A stretch of 64,000 nt of DNA from assembly GCF_022489025.1 (NCBI RefSeq), contig NZ_JAKVTG010000005.1, forward strand, positions 124,001-188,000. Reading direction: 5' to 3'. How positions within the stretch are numbered: position 1 is the stretch's first letter; each line of letters starts with the position of its first letter. The notes under the pieces were generated by a model. It saw nothing but the letters and a program-made list of their open reading frames with translations, ran no database searches and was not told the DNA's origin. The position numbers and the translations under genes are program-made. The DNA is from Planococcus halocryophilus (GTDB lineage: Bacteria > Bacillota > Bacilli > Bacillales_A > Planococcaceae). Positions 18,123 through 27,845 of this stretch are shown here, piece after piece.

Positions 18123-19508
18123 CTAAACTCCTTTTCTGATTAACGGAGGCAGTTTCATAGTCCTCAGCTGCTCAAGCTGAGAGGCCGCCTGCAAAAGCTC
18201 AATATCTTGAAAATGCGGTGCGGTGAGCTGCATTCCGATTGGCAACCCATTCTCAGTGAACCCCATATTGATCGTAACTGCTGGATGTCCTGAAATATTA
18301 AATGGTCCTGTAAAAACCATTTCGTTTTCTTCCGTACTGCCGATAACTGGATCCTCAGCGGGTGCTACAAACGCCACCGTTGGCATCAATAAAAGGTCAA
18401 TCGTTTTAAATACTGACGTTACATCCTGAGTATATTTTCTTGAATTACGCAGACCGTCTAGATAATCGACCGCTTTCTTCTCCATCCCTATTTCAATTTG
18501 ATGGTAGGTCCTCGCTGCGTAATCTGTTTTTCGATTAAGCCATTGCTTATGAATTTGTGCCGCTTCTGGAAGCAAGACATCCATAATGATATCTTCTGTT
18601 CGCTCCCAATCTTGTATGGTGATTTCTTCTATTTCCCAGCCGATTGACTTTACGTGTTTAAGTGTTTTTTCGTAAACGCTACGAACATCCGGCGTAAGAC
18701 CTGCGAGTTGTCGCTCAGGTAGAATACCGACACGCTTACTGATAGGTACATAGAAGTTTTCAATGTCAACTTCTCTAAGCTTTCCTGAGAGTGAATACGG
18801 ATCTTCCGGGTCAAATCCTGAAATTGCTTCGAGCACGATTGCAGTATCAAGCGCATTTCGGGCTATAGGGCCTGCATGATCCAGCGACCATGATAGTGGA
18901 AAGACGCCGTGCGTACTGACAAGTCCACGTGTCGGTTTTAATCCAACCACGCCACAATAAGAAGCAGGAATTCGAATTGACCCCCCCGTATCAGTACCCA
19001 ACGAGAAAAAACCGATACCGCTCGCGACTGCTGCTGACGAGCCGCTTGAAGAACCTCCTGAAGTTTTTGAAAGATCCCATGGATTATTTGTCTTGCCAAA
19101 ATCTGGATGGACAATGCCATAAGCGAATTCCAGCATATTATTCTTACCAATCATCACAGCACCATTTGTTAAGAGCTTATTGACAGCGGTAGCATTAAAG
19201 TTCGGCTTGAAATTTTTGAGAATATTTGAAGCGCAGGTAGTCCGAATACCTTTCGTATAAAACAAATCTTTTACAGAAAAAGGAATTCCCATCAGTAAAT
19301 GAACAGGTTCATGCGTTAAAAAGCATTTTTCCGCTATTTTTGCCTGTTGAAGTGCTTCTTTTTCAGTAAGCGAAATAAAAGCATTTAACTTAGGTTCGAT
19401 TTTTAGCTGTCGCTCAAAAGTAGCTTTCGCAATTTCAACCGGTGATACTTCAGTTTTCCGGTAAAGCTTAGCGAGTTCTGTAAGCGATATATCCAATAAA
19501 TGATCCAT
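18123..19508 (-). CDS. Amidase (amidase signature family)
   Basis: 461 residues with the complete amidase-signature catalytic triad: Lys in GIPFSVKDLFY (near 78), cis-Ser and nucleophile Ser in KTSGGSSSGSSAAVASG through FFSLGTDTGGSIRIPAS (near 150-180), then YCGVVGLKPTRG. Family members hydrolyse carboxamides; length and motifs fit stand-alone amidases rather than GatA. No signal peptide. GGGGGCGTAGCT precedes the ATG, two bases after the stop of the aspartoacylase-type gene. Within the operon it probably removes an amide group from the imported compound. Confidence 0.9.
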   Translation of the reverse strand: MDHLLDISLTELAKLYRKTEVSPVEIAKATFERQLKIEPKLNAFISLTEKEALQQAKIAEKCFLTHEPVHLLMGIPFSVKDLFYTKGIRTTCASNILKNFKPNFNATAVNKLLTNGAVMIGKNNMLEFAYGIVHPDFGKTNNPWDLSKTSGGSSSGSSAAVASGIGFFSLGTDTGGSIRIPASYCGVVGLKPTRGLVSTHGVFPLSWSLDHAGPIARNALDTAIVLEAISGFDPEDPYSLSGKLREVDIENFYVPISKRVGILPERQLAGLTPDVRSVYEKTLKHVKSIGWEIEEITIQDWERTEDIIMDVLLPEAAQIHKQWLNRKTDYAARTYHQIEIGMEKKAVDYLDGLRNSRKYTQDVTSVFKTIDLLLMPTVAFVAPAEDPVIGSTEENEMVFTGPFNISGHPAVTINMGFTENGLPIGMQLTAPHFQDIELLQAASQLEQLRTMKLPPLIRKGV

Positions 19509-19510
19509 AG

Positions 19511-20461
19511 CTACGCCCCCACTGCGAGTAATGGATCATTTTTATTGATAGCAAGTGAACTGACAAGAAAAAGCACAATACCTGATGAATTCGAATATAT
19601 TTTTCTGATGGTATCACCAAATTCATCTGCCAACTGTCCAAGCAATTGTCCTTCTTCTACTTGATCTCCGATTTCAATTTCTGGATACCAAAGGCATTGC
19701 AAATCAGAGCGATACCATTCGAAAACGGTGAGATATGTCGAATCTATATTGGACACATTCCCTTCCAATACACCTAATAATATGAGGATATTCTGCACAC
19801 CTTCTTGCAACATTTGGGACTGTTCTTTACTGAGGATTCCTTGCTGTCCTGCTTCAGCGATAATTGCTGGAATTCCTTGTTCCGCAGCGCAACTATATGT
19901 AGAACCTGGTACCTGTCCATCACTACCAATTACATATTTAATATCAAAACGAGAAGCCATCTCTTTAGAAATTTTAAGAACTCTTTCATTTTCTGTCACA
20001 TGGTAAATTGTAAAAGGCACTAGCGATTCAATCATGTCGCCTCCATGAAGGTCGATGACATAATCTACTTTTTTAAAAACCATTTCATTAAGCCAGTATG
20101 CTAAGCGTTCTGCATCCGTTCCATGTTGGTCTCCCGGAAACATGCGGTTCAGATTTTTTTGATCTTTAGGATGCACATAAATGCTGCGAGCATAAAATGA
20201 GGAAGGATTAGCAATTGGGAGGACCACTACTTTTCCTTTCATACGCTTAGGATCTAATAAAGCACCGATTTTCAATGCAGCATCAATAGAGGTGTACTCA
20301 CAGCCATGAATACCACCCATAACAAGCACAGATGGTCCTTCACGGGAACCGTTAATCAAAAATGTTGGTAGCTTTTCGCCGAGTGTTGGCAGTTCCAAAT
20401 GTCCTTTTATTTTTTCTCCCCTGGTAGCGAATAAATTGCCGATTCCCCATTTATTGCACAT
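19511..20461 (-). CDS. Succinylglutamate desuccinylase/aspartoacylase family protein
   Basis: 316 residues. GGIHGCEYTSIDAAL (near 50) gives the His and Glu zinc ligands, and DYVIDLHGGDMIESLVPF near 135 the second His, as in AstE/AspA zinc deacylases. The C-terminal ~90 residues form a barrel-sandwich-like domain (GDQVEEGQLLGQLADEFGD) found in the longer members such as DoeB-type deacetylases. It should remove an N-acyl group from an amino acid or small amine. The start at 20461 follows GGGGGAAG; the longer reading lacks a site. It opens the hydrolase half of the operon, downstream of an internal terminator. Confidence 0.85.
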   Translation of the reverse strand: MCNKWGIGNLFATRGEKIKGHLELPTLGEKLPTFLINGSREGPSVLVMGGIHGCEYTSIDAALKIGALLDPKRMKGKVVVLPIANPSSFYARSIYVHPKDQKNLNRMFPGDQHGTDAERLAYWLNEMVFKKVDYVIDLHGGDMIESLVPFTIYHVTENERVLKISKEMASRFDIKYVIGSDGQVPGSTYSCAAEQGIPAIIAEAGQQGILSKEQSQMLQEGVQNILILLGVLEGNVSNIDSTYLTVFEWYRSDLQCLWYPEIEIGDQVEEGQLLGQLADEFGDTIRKIYSNSSGIVLFLVSSLAINKNDPLLAVGA

Positions 20462-20517
20462 CAATTTCTTCCCCCATTCTGTAGATTTGCTGTACAAGAT
20501 GATGATGTTCTAGATTC

Positions 20518-20557
20518 TAAAAAAGAGGGAAGCAACTGTGTCTCCACAGCGGCTCCC
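20518..20557 (-). terminator. Internal terminator after the substrate-binding protein gene
   Basis: On the minus strand the hairpin GGGAGCCGCTGTG / CACAGTTGCTTCCC (one bulge and one internal mismatch, GAGA loop) is followed by TCTTTTTT. It lies between the transporter genes and the hydrolase genes, so it should cut read-through and set a ratio between the two halves. Confidence 0.75.
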
Positions 20558-20564
20558 ATTCCTT

Positions 20565-22190
20565 TTACTCTTCTTTTGTGATTTTATGGAACGGCACGTA
20601 CCAAGAATTCATTGGGTTCAGTTCATACCCTTTGACCCATGTGCGCATAGGAGCTTCTAGTTTTGGCTGCGCGACAAAGATATATGGAACTTCTTCAGCC
20701 ATAATATTCTGGATTTCCATATAATTTTTTTCCCGAAGTGCTTCATCCGTTGAAGTACGAGCTTCTTCTAGCAAGCTATCAACTTTACTATTTTCGTAGA
20801 ATGCTAGATTAAATCCAGGGCCCTTGCTTGATGAATGAGCAAAATACCAAAGGTTATAGTCTGGATCTGGATAATCTGGCGTCCAAGAGACAAGCCCAAA
20901 ATCATGTTTCCCACTCGTTACCAAGTCCAGGAAAGTCGGCCATGCATATGTTTTAATATTTAGTGTTACTCCAACTTTTTCAAGGTCAGATTGCAGCAAG
21001 AGCGCGGTATTGCTTCGCACTTCGCTATCGTCTGAAATAGCTATTTCAAGCGTCAAGCCGGATTCATGTCCCGCTTCTTTTAATAGCTCTTTCGCTTTAT
21101 CAAGATCATATTCATAAAGCTTAGCTTCCTCGCTAAATCCAAACATTCCTTTAGGAACTGCTCCACCAATGCGCTCTGCCTGATCTAAGTAAACACTCTC
21201 AAGAAGTGCGTCATAATTGATACTATGAGCAATCGCTTGGCGTACTTTCACATCGGCGAGTGCACCTTTTTCTGTGTTCATTGGCATATAGTCAATTTGA
21301 TAGCCATCCGACTCAACTACTTCTATACCTTCTGTATCCCGCATCTGTCCGAGTACTTCGGGTGAAATGACCGTATTATCGATCAAATCGATTTCTCCTT
21401 TTTCTAGCATAAGGCGTGCAGTAGAAGCTTCTGTGATAAATCGAATGTTGACAGTTTCCATCGTCGGCGCTTCTCCCCAATAATCAGGGTTCGCTTTCAT
21501 CACCATCGTTTCGCCACGATCCCAGCTCTCTAAGACATATGGCCCTGAACCCATTTCCGTTTCAGCAAGAACACTTTCTCCCAGATCATCTCCGTGATCT
21601 TCTTCTAGAGCTGGATTGATGATATTCCCAAAAGCTGTTCCCAACGTACTTATAAATGGTGCGAACGGTTCTTTCAGTGTGATTTTTATCGTATAATCAT
21701 CAATGATTTCAAAACTGTCTTTATCAATAACTTTGCTAAAAATTCCTGCAGCAGATTTCCCAACATCAATAGCTCGAGTAAATGAATACTGCACAGCTTC
21801 AGCTGTCACTGGAGAACCATCGTGGAATTTTGCATCTTCAACGAGATGGAATGTATATTCAAGTCCGTTTTCAGAAATATCCCAGCTCTCTGCAAGCATG
21901 GGTGTCGGTTCAGTTGATGATCCTTCATATGTTACAAGGCGATCATACATAAGGTAAATGACGCGGAATGTCGTATTTGCCGCTGACCCATGAGGATCGA
22001 GTCCCGGAATATCCTGGTTGGTAGCAAAATTGAAGACGTCAGCATCGAAGTTCTCATTTGGTTCTGCAGCTGTTCCTTCTGGTGAATCCGTTCCTTCTGC
22101 TTCTTCACTATAATTTTGGCAGCCTGCTAGAACTAACACAGCAATAATGAGGAATAAAAACAATTTTGACCACTGATTTTTGAAATTCAC
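20565..22190 (-). CDS. ABC transporter substrate-binding lipoprotein (peptide/opine type, SBP_bac_5)
   Basis: 541 residues. A lipoprotein signal (LFLFLIIAVLVLAGCQNYSE) anchors the protein outside the membrane via the Cys of LAGC. The mature part is a family 5 solute-binding protein: FATNQDIPGLDPHGSAAN, LAESWDISENGLEYTFHL, ILKDA-like kinked region, VRQAIAHSINYDAL and DYPDPDYNLWYFAHS. These bind di- or oligopeptides or other amide-bearing small molecules. The start is the GTG at 22190, eight bases after AAAGGAGG; the longer ATG reading has no site and would bury the signal. The gene follows the permease genes and ends at a terminator, so it is probably the most abundant product. Confidence 0.92.
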   Translation of the reverse strand: MNFKNQWSKLFLFLIIAVLVLAGCQNYSEEAEGTDSPEGTAAEPNENFDADVFNFATNQDIPGLDPHGSAANTTFRVIYLMYDRLVTYEGSSTEPTPMLAESWDISENGLEYTFHLVEDAKFHDGSPVTAEAVQYSFTRAIDVGKSAAGIFSKVIDKDSFEIIDDYTIKITLKEPFAPFISTLGTAFGNIINPALEEDHGDDLGESVLAETEMGSGPYVLESWDRGETMVMKANPDYWGEAPTMETVNIRFITEASTARLMLEKGEIDLIDNTVISPEVLGQMRDTEGIEVVESDGYQIDYMPMNTEKGALADVKVRQAIAHSINYDALLESVYLDQAERIGGAVPKGMFGFSEEAKLYEYDLDKAKELLKEAGHESGLTLEIAISDDSEVRSNTALLLQSDLEKVGVTLNIKTYAWPTFLDLVTSGKHDFGLVSWTPDYPDPDYNLWYFAHSSSKGPGFNLAFYENSKVDSLLEEARTSTDEALREKNYMEIQNIMAEEVPYIFVAQPKLEAPMRTWVKGYELNPMNSWYVPFHKITKEE

Positions 22191-22278
22191 TGTATTTCCT
22201 CCTTTAGTTTTGGTATTGATTACCGAAAGCCTATTAACAAACAATCTCTATCCCCCTTTCAATGAGTTAGGCATAGAT

Positions 22279-23097
22279 TTAGCGCTGTTTTGGATCCAGC
22301 AAATCATTCAAACCATCTCCAAGTAAGTTAAATCCTAGTACAGTCAATAGAATGGCAATACCAGGGAATGTCGCAGCCCACCAGGCTTCACGCAGTATTT
22401 CACGACTATTCGAAAGCATAGCACCCCATTCAGGTGAAGGTGGCTGCGCGCCAAGACCAATAAAACTCAGTCCAGCAGCTGCTAAAATTACAAACCCAAG
22501 ATCAAGAGATGCTTGGATAGTAGCTGGTGCAATCGAGTTTGGAATGACTTCCTTGAATAGAATCCGGAATGGATTTGCGCCGAGCGCTCGTGAGGCTTCA
22601 ATGAATTCCGCATGTTTAATTGATAATACTGACGAACGAACAATTCTTGTGTACCAAGGCCACCAAGTAGCGGCAAGCGCCAACATAACATTTTCAATGG
22701 ACGGCCCAAGTGCAGCTGCTATCGACATTGCTAAAATGATACCTGGAAAAGATAAAAAAATATCCGTGATTCTCATAATCACTTGGTCAATTCGCCCTCC
22801 CATATATCCGGCAATTGCACCAAGTATTGTACCTACTGGAAATGCTATCAATACTACTAAGAGACCAATACGTAATGATATTCTCGTACCGTATACGATT
22901 CGGCTAAAAATATCCCGTCCGACTTCATCAGTGCCAAAAAAATGCTCAACACTCGGCGCTTCGAGTTTGCTTACCAAATCCACTTCGGTTGGACTGTGAG
23001 TAGCAATCACGGGAGCAAATAAAGCAGCGATTAATATACCTAAAACAATGAAGAGCCCGAGCACGGTCAATGGGCTTCTGAAGATTCTTCGTGCCAA
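22279..23097 (-). CDS. ABC transporter permease, DppC/OppC type
   Basis: 272 residues with six predicted membrane helices. The N-terminal oligopeptide-permease C segment (FRSPLTVLGLFIVLGILIA), then HFFGTDEVGRDIFSRIVYGTR, and the EAA loop ASRALGANPFRILFKEVIPN near 185, which contacts the ATPases. It pairs with the DppB-type permease to form the membrane channel. The ribosome binding site GGGAGG overlaps the GTG at 23106, so I choose the TTG at 23097, ten bases away. Six bases separate the upstream stop from the GTG. Confidence 0.9.
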   Translation of the reverse strand: MARRIFRSPLTVLGLFIVLGILIAALFAPVIATHSPTEVDLVSKLEAPSVEHFFGTDEVGRDIFSRIVYGTRISLRIGLLVVLIAFPVGTILGAIAGYMGGRIDQVIMRITDIFLSFPGIILAMSIAAALGPSIENVMLALAATWWPWYTRIVRSSVLSIKHAEFIEASRALGANPFRILFKEVIPNSIAPATIQASLDLGFVILAAAGLSFIGLGAQPPSPEWGAMLSNSREILREAWWAATFPGIAILLTVLGFNLLGDGLNDLLDPKQR

Positions 23098-23112
23098 CTC
23101 AACCACTCCTCC

Positions 23113-24126
23113 CTAGCTATGTTTCAATCTTGGATCAATGAAGAAATATAATGTATCTACAATCAAATTAACAATAATGAACATGACTGCAATCAACATT
23201 GTCACACCCATAACAGCTGGAAAATCTAAATAATTGATGGCGTTCACCGCGTACTGACCTAACCCTGGCCAAGAAAAAACAGCTTCCACAAGAATACTGC
23301 CCCCAAGAGCATGTCCAAATGCCATACCGAGAAGCGTAATGACTGGCATAATACCGTTACGAAGTGCATGCCCATAGAGCACTCGGTTTTCAGGAGCTCC
23401 TTTTGCAAAAGCTGTGCGGATATAATCACTTTGTAATACAGTCAACATACTCGATCTAGTCATTCGAGTTATCATACCGACTGTCACTGCAGCAAGTGTA
23501 ATTCCTGGCAAAATCAGGTGCATAAAAGCGGAATAAAACACGGACCAGTTCCCTGCTAATAGAGCATCCACGGTGTACATTCCCGTGACATATTCTGGAG
23601 GTGACATGCCTCCATCCAATCGCCCAGAACCCGGAAGCACACCGAGCTTCAAGTAAAAGAATAGCAACAATAATAATCCAAGCCAGAACGCCGGCATAGC
23701 TACTCCAATCAGGGCGAAAATCCTGGTAAATTGGTCAGCAATCCTATCTTTCCTACTGGCACTGATTACTCCGAAAGGAACTCCGATGATTAAAGTGATG
23801 AACATTGCAAACATAGTCAGTTCAATCGTAGCCGGCGAGTATCTCAATAAATCATCTACAACCGGCCGTTGCGAATAAGTGCTTTTCCCAAGATCACCTT
23901 GACCAATCCCACTCATATACCTTCCGTACTGCACATATAATGGATCGTTTAATCCCATATCTTCGCGTAACGCTTCAAGCCCATCCGGAGTCGCTTTTGG
24001 TCCTAATATCAGACGGGCTGGATCCCCAGGAATTGTGTTGGAAATAGCGAAGGTCAAGATACTGATACCAATCAAAATTGGAATCATTAACAGTAATCGT
24101 TTACCGATAAATCGTAACGCGTCCAC
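23113..24126 (-). CDS. ABC transporter permease, DppB/OppB type
   Basis: 337 residues, six hydrophobic segments, starting FIGKRLLLMIPILIGISILT with the DppB-type N-terminal helix, then TIPGDPARLILGP near 31 and the EAA loop FAKGAPENRVLYGHALRNG near 245. It forms the heterodimeric channel with the DppC-type protein next to it. GTG start at 24126 preceded by AGGGGGAC. Nothing unusual in length or motif. Confidence 0.92.
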   Translation of the reverse strand: MDALRFIGKRLLLMIPILIGISILTFAISNTIPGDPARLILGPKATPDGLEALREDMGLNDPLYVQYGRYMSGIGQGDLGKSTYSQRPVVDDLLRYSPATIELTMFAMFITLIIGVPFGVISASRKDRIADQFTRIFALIGVAMPAFWLGLLLLLFFYLKLGVLPGSGRLDGGMSPPEYVTGMYTVDALLAGNWSVFYSAFMHLILPGITLAAVTVGMITRMTRSSMLTVLQSDYIRTAFAKGAPENRVLYGHALRNGIMPVITLLGMAFGHALGGSILVEAVFSWPGLGQYAVNAINYLDFPAVMGVTMLIAVMFIIVNLIVDTLYFFIDPRLKHS

Positions 24127-24168
24127 TGGGCTGTCCCCCTTTAGTAGCTTTTTTGTTAACTTTTCTTT

Positions 24169-25125
24169 CTAAACATGAATGCAAGCTGCAAAATGACCTG
24201 ATTCTTTTTCTTCTAGCGGAGGAATGATTTCCCTACATTCTTTTGTAGCCATTGGACAGCGCGTATGGAATGTGCAGCCAGTTGGTGGATTGGATGGACT
24301 TGGTAAATCCCCCTCGAGAATAACCCGGTTTTTGACGTGTGTCGGATCTGGAACTGGCAATGCTGATAAAAGCGCTCTCGTATATGGGTGGATAGGTGTA
24401 TCGTAGACTTTTGCAACATCAGCAATTTCGACTACTTTTCCCAGGTACATAACGGCTACCTTATCTGAAATATGCTGGACCACCGATAAATCATGCGAAA
24501 TGAACATATAGCTTAAATTCCGTTCCTGTTGGAGATCAAGCATCAAGTTTAATACTTGTGACTGTACCGAGACATCAAGCGCAGAAACTGGTTCATCCGC
24601 AATAATCAGCTTTGGGTTCAATGCCATTGCTCGAGCGATGCCAATACGTTGTCGCTGTCCCCCCGAAAACTCATGTGGATAATTGCTCAGTTGTTCTTTG
24701 CGAAGCCCAATCTTTCCGGAAAGATCTTCAATTAATTCTTTGCGTTCTATTTTGTTACCTATGTTATGGATAATGAGTGGTGCCTCTAGAATCTGACGCA
24801 CTGTCCGTCTTGGGTTCAGAGAAGCATAGGGATCCTGAAAAACAATTTGCATCTCTTTACGTAACTCTTTCATCTCTTTTGCAGATACCCCCACGATTTC
24901 TTTACCTTTAAATTTAATGCTTCCTTCGGTCGGCTCCACTAACCTCAAAATCGAGCGACCAAGACTTGATTTTCCGCATCCCGATTCACCGACTATGCCG
25001 AGTGTCTTTCCTTCTTCAATCGTTAGTGAAACTCCGTCTACAGCTTTAACAACCGTCTTATTACCTGCAAAGCCCTTTTTAGTTGTGAAGTGCTGCTTCA
25101 AGTTCGTGACTTCGAGTAGTGGCAT
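24169..25125 (-). CDS. Oligopeptide ABC transporter ATP-binding protein, DppF/OppF type
   Basis: 318 residues. Walker A GESGCGKSSLGRSI, Q-loop VFQDPYASLNPRRTV, signature HEFSGGQRQRIGIARA, Walker B LIIADEPVSALDV and the C-terminal oligopeptide-transporter segment with the Cys cluster CTFHTRCPMATKEC, which marks the OppF/DppF half. It couples ATP hydrolysis to import. The ATG at 25125 is nine bases from AGGAGG and lies inside the end of the dppD-type gene, giving a 47-base overlap and probable translational coupling. Confidence 0.92.
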   Translation of the reverse strand: MPLLEVTNLKQHFTTKKGFAGNKTVVKAVDGVSLTIEEGKTLGIVGESGCGKSSLGRSILRLVEPTEGSIKFKGKEIVGVSAKEMKELRKEMQIVFQDPYASLNPRRTVRQILEAPLIIHNIGNKIERKELIEDLSGKIGLRKEQLSNYPHEFSGGQRQRIGIARAMALNPKLIIADEPVSALDVSVQSQVLNLMLDLQQERNLSYMFISHDLSVVQHISDKVAVMYLGKVVEIADVAKVYDTPIHPYTRALLSALPVPDPTHVKNRVILEGDLPSPSNPPTGCTFHTRCPMATKECREIIPPLEEKESGHFAACIHV

Positions 25126-26095
25126 TCTCATTACCCTCCTTTTCATCATAAAGCCAGCAAGCTGTTTGATGACTTTTCTGTATTTGAATCATCTCAGGTG
25201 TGACACTCCGACAAATTTCCATAACATGTGGGCAACGATCAGCAAACCTACAACCTGTTGGCATACTTCCAGGTGTTGGGACAGTCCCTGGAATCGATCC
25301 GAGCTTTTCTTTCCGTCTTCCAAGCTTTGGTATTGATGCTAAAAGTCCTTGAGTATAAGGATGTTTGGGATTTCCAAACAATTCAATAACTGGTGCTTCT
25401 TCTACAATTTTCCCAGCATACATAACAATTACTCGATCGCAAACTTCTGCAACAACTCCCATGTCATGGGTAATCATAACGATTCCCATTTCCGTTTCTC
25501 GTTTAATTTCATTCATTAATTCTAAAATCTGAGCCTGAACTGTGACATCTAATGCAGTTGTCGGTTCATCGCAAATTAAAAGTTGCGGTTCACAAGCCAT
25601 CGCGATGGCAATCATTATCCGTTGACGCATTCCACCTGAGAGTTGATGCGGATATTCATCGATTAGTTCTTCAGCTCTTGGCAATCCAACTGCATTTAGA
25701 AGTTGCAGAACTCGCTCTCTGCGTTCTTTTTTATTTTTTTTAGTATGCAAAATAAGCGATTCTTCGACTTGGACCCCAACTGTTTGAAGCGGATTAAGCG
25801 ACGTTAACGGATCTTGGAAAATCATTGACATTTGATTACCTCTGATTTTTTCCAATTTACGTTTTGAGACTTTGGAAATGTTTTTTTGCTGTAAAACCAC
25901 ATCTCCTTCAAGCCGCGCTTTCTCAGGCAAAAGTTGCATTAGCGACAATGCTGTCATGCTTTTTCCACATCCTGACTCCCCAACAATTCCAAGTGTTTCT
26001 CCTTGTTCTATATAAAACGAAATATCATCTAGTATTTTCGAGTATTTGCCTGCTCGCTTTAAGGACAACGACATGTGTTTAACTTCCAGTAACAT
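25079..26095 (-). CDS. Oligopeptide ABC transporter ATP-binding protein, DppD/OppD type
   Basis: 338 residues. Walker A GESGCGKSMTALSLM, Q-loop IFQDPLTSLNPLQTV, signature HQLSGGMRQRIMIAIA, Walker B LLICDEPTTALDV, H-loop ITHDMGVV and the C-terminal CRFADRCPHVMEIC cluster. It is the second ATPase of the importer. GGGCGGTG precedes the ATG. The gene follows the GntR regulator by 14 bases, so the regulator and the importer share a transcript. Confidence 0.92.
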   Translation of the reverse strand: MLLEVKHMSLSLKRAGKYSKILDDISFYIEQGETLGIVGESGCGKSMTALSLMQLLPEKARLEGDVVLQQKNISKVSKRKLEKIRGNQMSMIFQDPLTSLNPLQTVGVQVEESLILHTKKNKKERRERVLQLLNAVGLPRAEELIDEYPHQLSGGMRQRIMIAIAMACEPQLLICDEPTTALDVTVQAQILELMNEIKRETEMGIVMITHDMGVVAEVCDRVIVMYAGKIVEEAPVIELFGNPKHPYTQGLLASIPKLGRRKEKLGSIPGTVPTPGSMPTGCRFADRCPHVMEICRSVTPEMIQIQKSHQTACWLYDEKEGNENATTRSHELEAALHN

Positions 26096-26109
26096 TCTTA
26101 CACCGCCCT

Positions 26110-26769
26110 TCAGTCTTTTCTTGATACTCCTTTTGATAAGTCCTTTAGTGCTACCGTGTAATGGTCTGAAAATGCTTTTTTGATTTTTTTCTTATCACCC
26201 GTGCGAAGCGCATCAAGTAGAATTCGATGATTATAAACTACTTGCTCCACTCGCATTGGTACTTGGTTAGCGATAGTCAGATACATGACTCCCACTTGCG
26301 TGTCCAAATTTTTGTGGATATTAATTAATCGGTTATGTTTCGAAGCTGTGACGATTTTTCCGTGAAATAAAATATCACACTGTACCTGACGTTCAATGTC
26401 ATGATTTTGCATAGCTTCGGTAAATTCTTCGATATAATTTTCAAGTTCTGATAAGTCTTGACTGGTTAAATGAGGGAGTGCCAGTTGGGCTGCCTCTCCT
26501 TCAATCAATGCTCGCAAGGTATATATTTCAAATGCATCCTGATCGGAAAGCGTAGCAACAAATGTACCTTTATTGGTTTCATGCTTAATAAGTCCTTCAT
26601 TTTGCAGTATTTTTAACGCTTCTCGGATTGGGCCACGCGATATGTTGAATTTTTCAGCCAACTGAACTTGATTAATCCAATCACCCGCCTTCAACTCACC
26701 ATTCAAAATCATTTTCCGTATAATTTTTGAGACATCGTCTGATAACGTTCTTTGATCGAGGATAATCAT
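26110..26769 (-). CDS. GntR family transcriptional regulator (FadR/FCD subfamily)
   Basis: 219 residues: N-terminal winged helix (ISRGPIREALKILQNEGLIKHE, with the GntR signature) and a C-terminal helical FCD domain containing the metal/ligand His residues (DILFHGKIVTASKHNRL, NHRILLDALRTGD). FCD regulators bind small organic acids and usually repress the operon they sit in. The ATG at 26769 follows AGGAGTG by about eight bases. It is third in the long operon, so autoregulation is likely; a palindrome overlapping the operon promoter at 28701-28724 is a candidate site. Confidence 0.9.
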   Translation of the reverse strand: MIILDQRTLSDDVSKIIRKMILNGELKAGDWINQVQLAEKFNISRGPIREALKILQNEGLIKHETNKGTFVATLSDQDAFEIYTLRALIEGEAAQLALPHLTSQDLSELENYIEEFTEAMQNHDIERQVQCDILFHGKIVTASKHNRLINIHKNLDTQVGVMYLTIANQVPMRVEQVVYNHRILLDALRTGDKKKIKKAFSDHYTVALKDLSKGVSRKD

Positions 26770-26780
26770 CTCTTTCACTC

Positions 26781-27833
26781 CTATATTCTTCTTATCTTAT
26801 GAGGCAAAGATTCGTATATTTTCTGCAGTTCATAGAGATTTTGCCAACTCATTTGCCGACTCCCACTCTCAATTTCTTTAATGGCTTTTACAAGAGCTGT
26901 TAAAAGCGGCATTGCCACCTTGTGGTTTTTACCAATATCAAGAATAGGTACGAGTTGTGCATCTACTTCCGTCTCACGTTTTCTAATGGCTAAATCGCGC
27001 CAAATCCCACTTTTAGTTTTCTTATTTATCGCCATACGCTCGGCTAGTCTACTCAATTGAGCATCTAGTTTTTTATTATCTCGGCCTTCTTTCGGGTATA
27101 TCAAAGCAGGCTCCCAATCATCAAATCCGAGTGGTATGATTTCTTCTTTATCTGCTACTTCAAGAATTTCGGAACATAATTCCATTAACATTTCGCGAAG
27201 ATCATGCTTTTCAACAACAGCCGCCATGGTTTCATCTACTAAAGCCGTTGCATAAAGTAAGCCTGCGTAAGACATTTTCCCCCAAAGGAATCCCCAAATA
27301 TTATCGGTTACCTGTGCTGGTCCCCAAACCTGTAATTTGTTTTTCAAAGCTGTGACTCGTTCAGATACTTGGCCGTCAAGTTCGCCCAAATAAAGTGAGG
27401 CCACACCTCCATAAAGAATCTTTCCAGGTTCAAGATAATCTGCAGAGAAATTGACAAAACATCCTATCGTACGTTCTGCACCAACTATTTTTGAAATTTC
27501 TCTTTCGCATAAACCATTTTGAAATGAAACCACTTGTGAAGTCGAAGTTAAGAGAGGCAAAAAAGGCGAAAGTGCTTTTTCTGTATGCTGGGCTTTGACA
27601 CAAAGGAAAACAATATCTAATGATTGATTCTTTTCAATCAGTTGAGTTGGGGTATAAGCAGTACTTTTCACTGTGAATGTTTCGTCAGGTCCTTCAATCG
27701 TGAGACCAGCTAAATTAATCTTGTTGACATGATCTTGAGCCGTATCGCAAAAGACTACTTCTTCTCCTGCTCGAGCTAGATAAGTTCCAAGAACTCCTCC
27801 TATAGCACCTGCACCGATTATCGTAATAGCCAT
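26781..27833 (-). CDS. 2-dehydropantoate 2-reductase family protein (ApbA/PanE-like)
   Basis: 350 residues, longer than PanE (about 300). The N-terminal Rossmann motif ITIIGAGAIGGVLGTYLARAG binds NADP, FLCVKAQHTEKAL and VSFQNGLCE are the family's conserved segments, and the C-terminal helical domain carries KMSYAGLLYATALVDE in place of the usual 'K...N...N' pattern. Such proteins reduce 2-oxo acids to 2-hydroxy acids. Because it is in a degradation operon with its own transporter, it more likely acts on a pathway intermediate than in coenzyme A synthesis. AGGAGG is eight bases before the ATG at 27833. Confidence 0.8.
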   Translation of the reverse strand: MAITIIGAGAIGGVLGTYLARAGEEVVFCDTAQDHVNKINLAGLTIEGPDETFTVKSTAYTPTQLIEKNQSLDIVFLCVKAQHTEKALSPFLPLLTSTSQVVSFQNGLCEREISKIVGAERTIGCFVNFSADYLEPGKILYGGVASLYLGELDGQVSERVTALKNKLQVWGPAQVTDNIWGFLWGKMSYAGLLYATALVDETMAAVVEKHDLREMLMELCSEILEVADKEEIIPLGFDDWEPALIYPKEGRDNKKLDAQLSRLAERMAINKKTKSGIWRDLAIRKRETEVDAQLVPILDIGKNHKVAMPLLTALVKAIKEIESGSRQMSWQNLYELQKIYESLPHKIRRI

Positions 27834-27845
27834 CACATGTTCCTC

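Noticed and set aside
22352..22999. 215-codon frame antisense to the DppC-type permease
   Set aside because: Lies fully inside a well-supported gene on the other strand; composition mirrors that gene.
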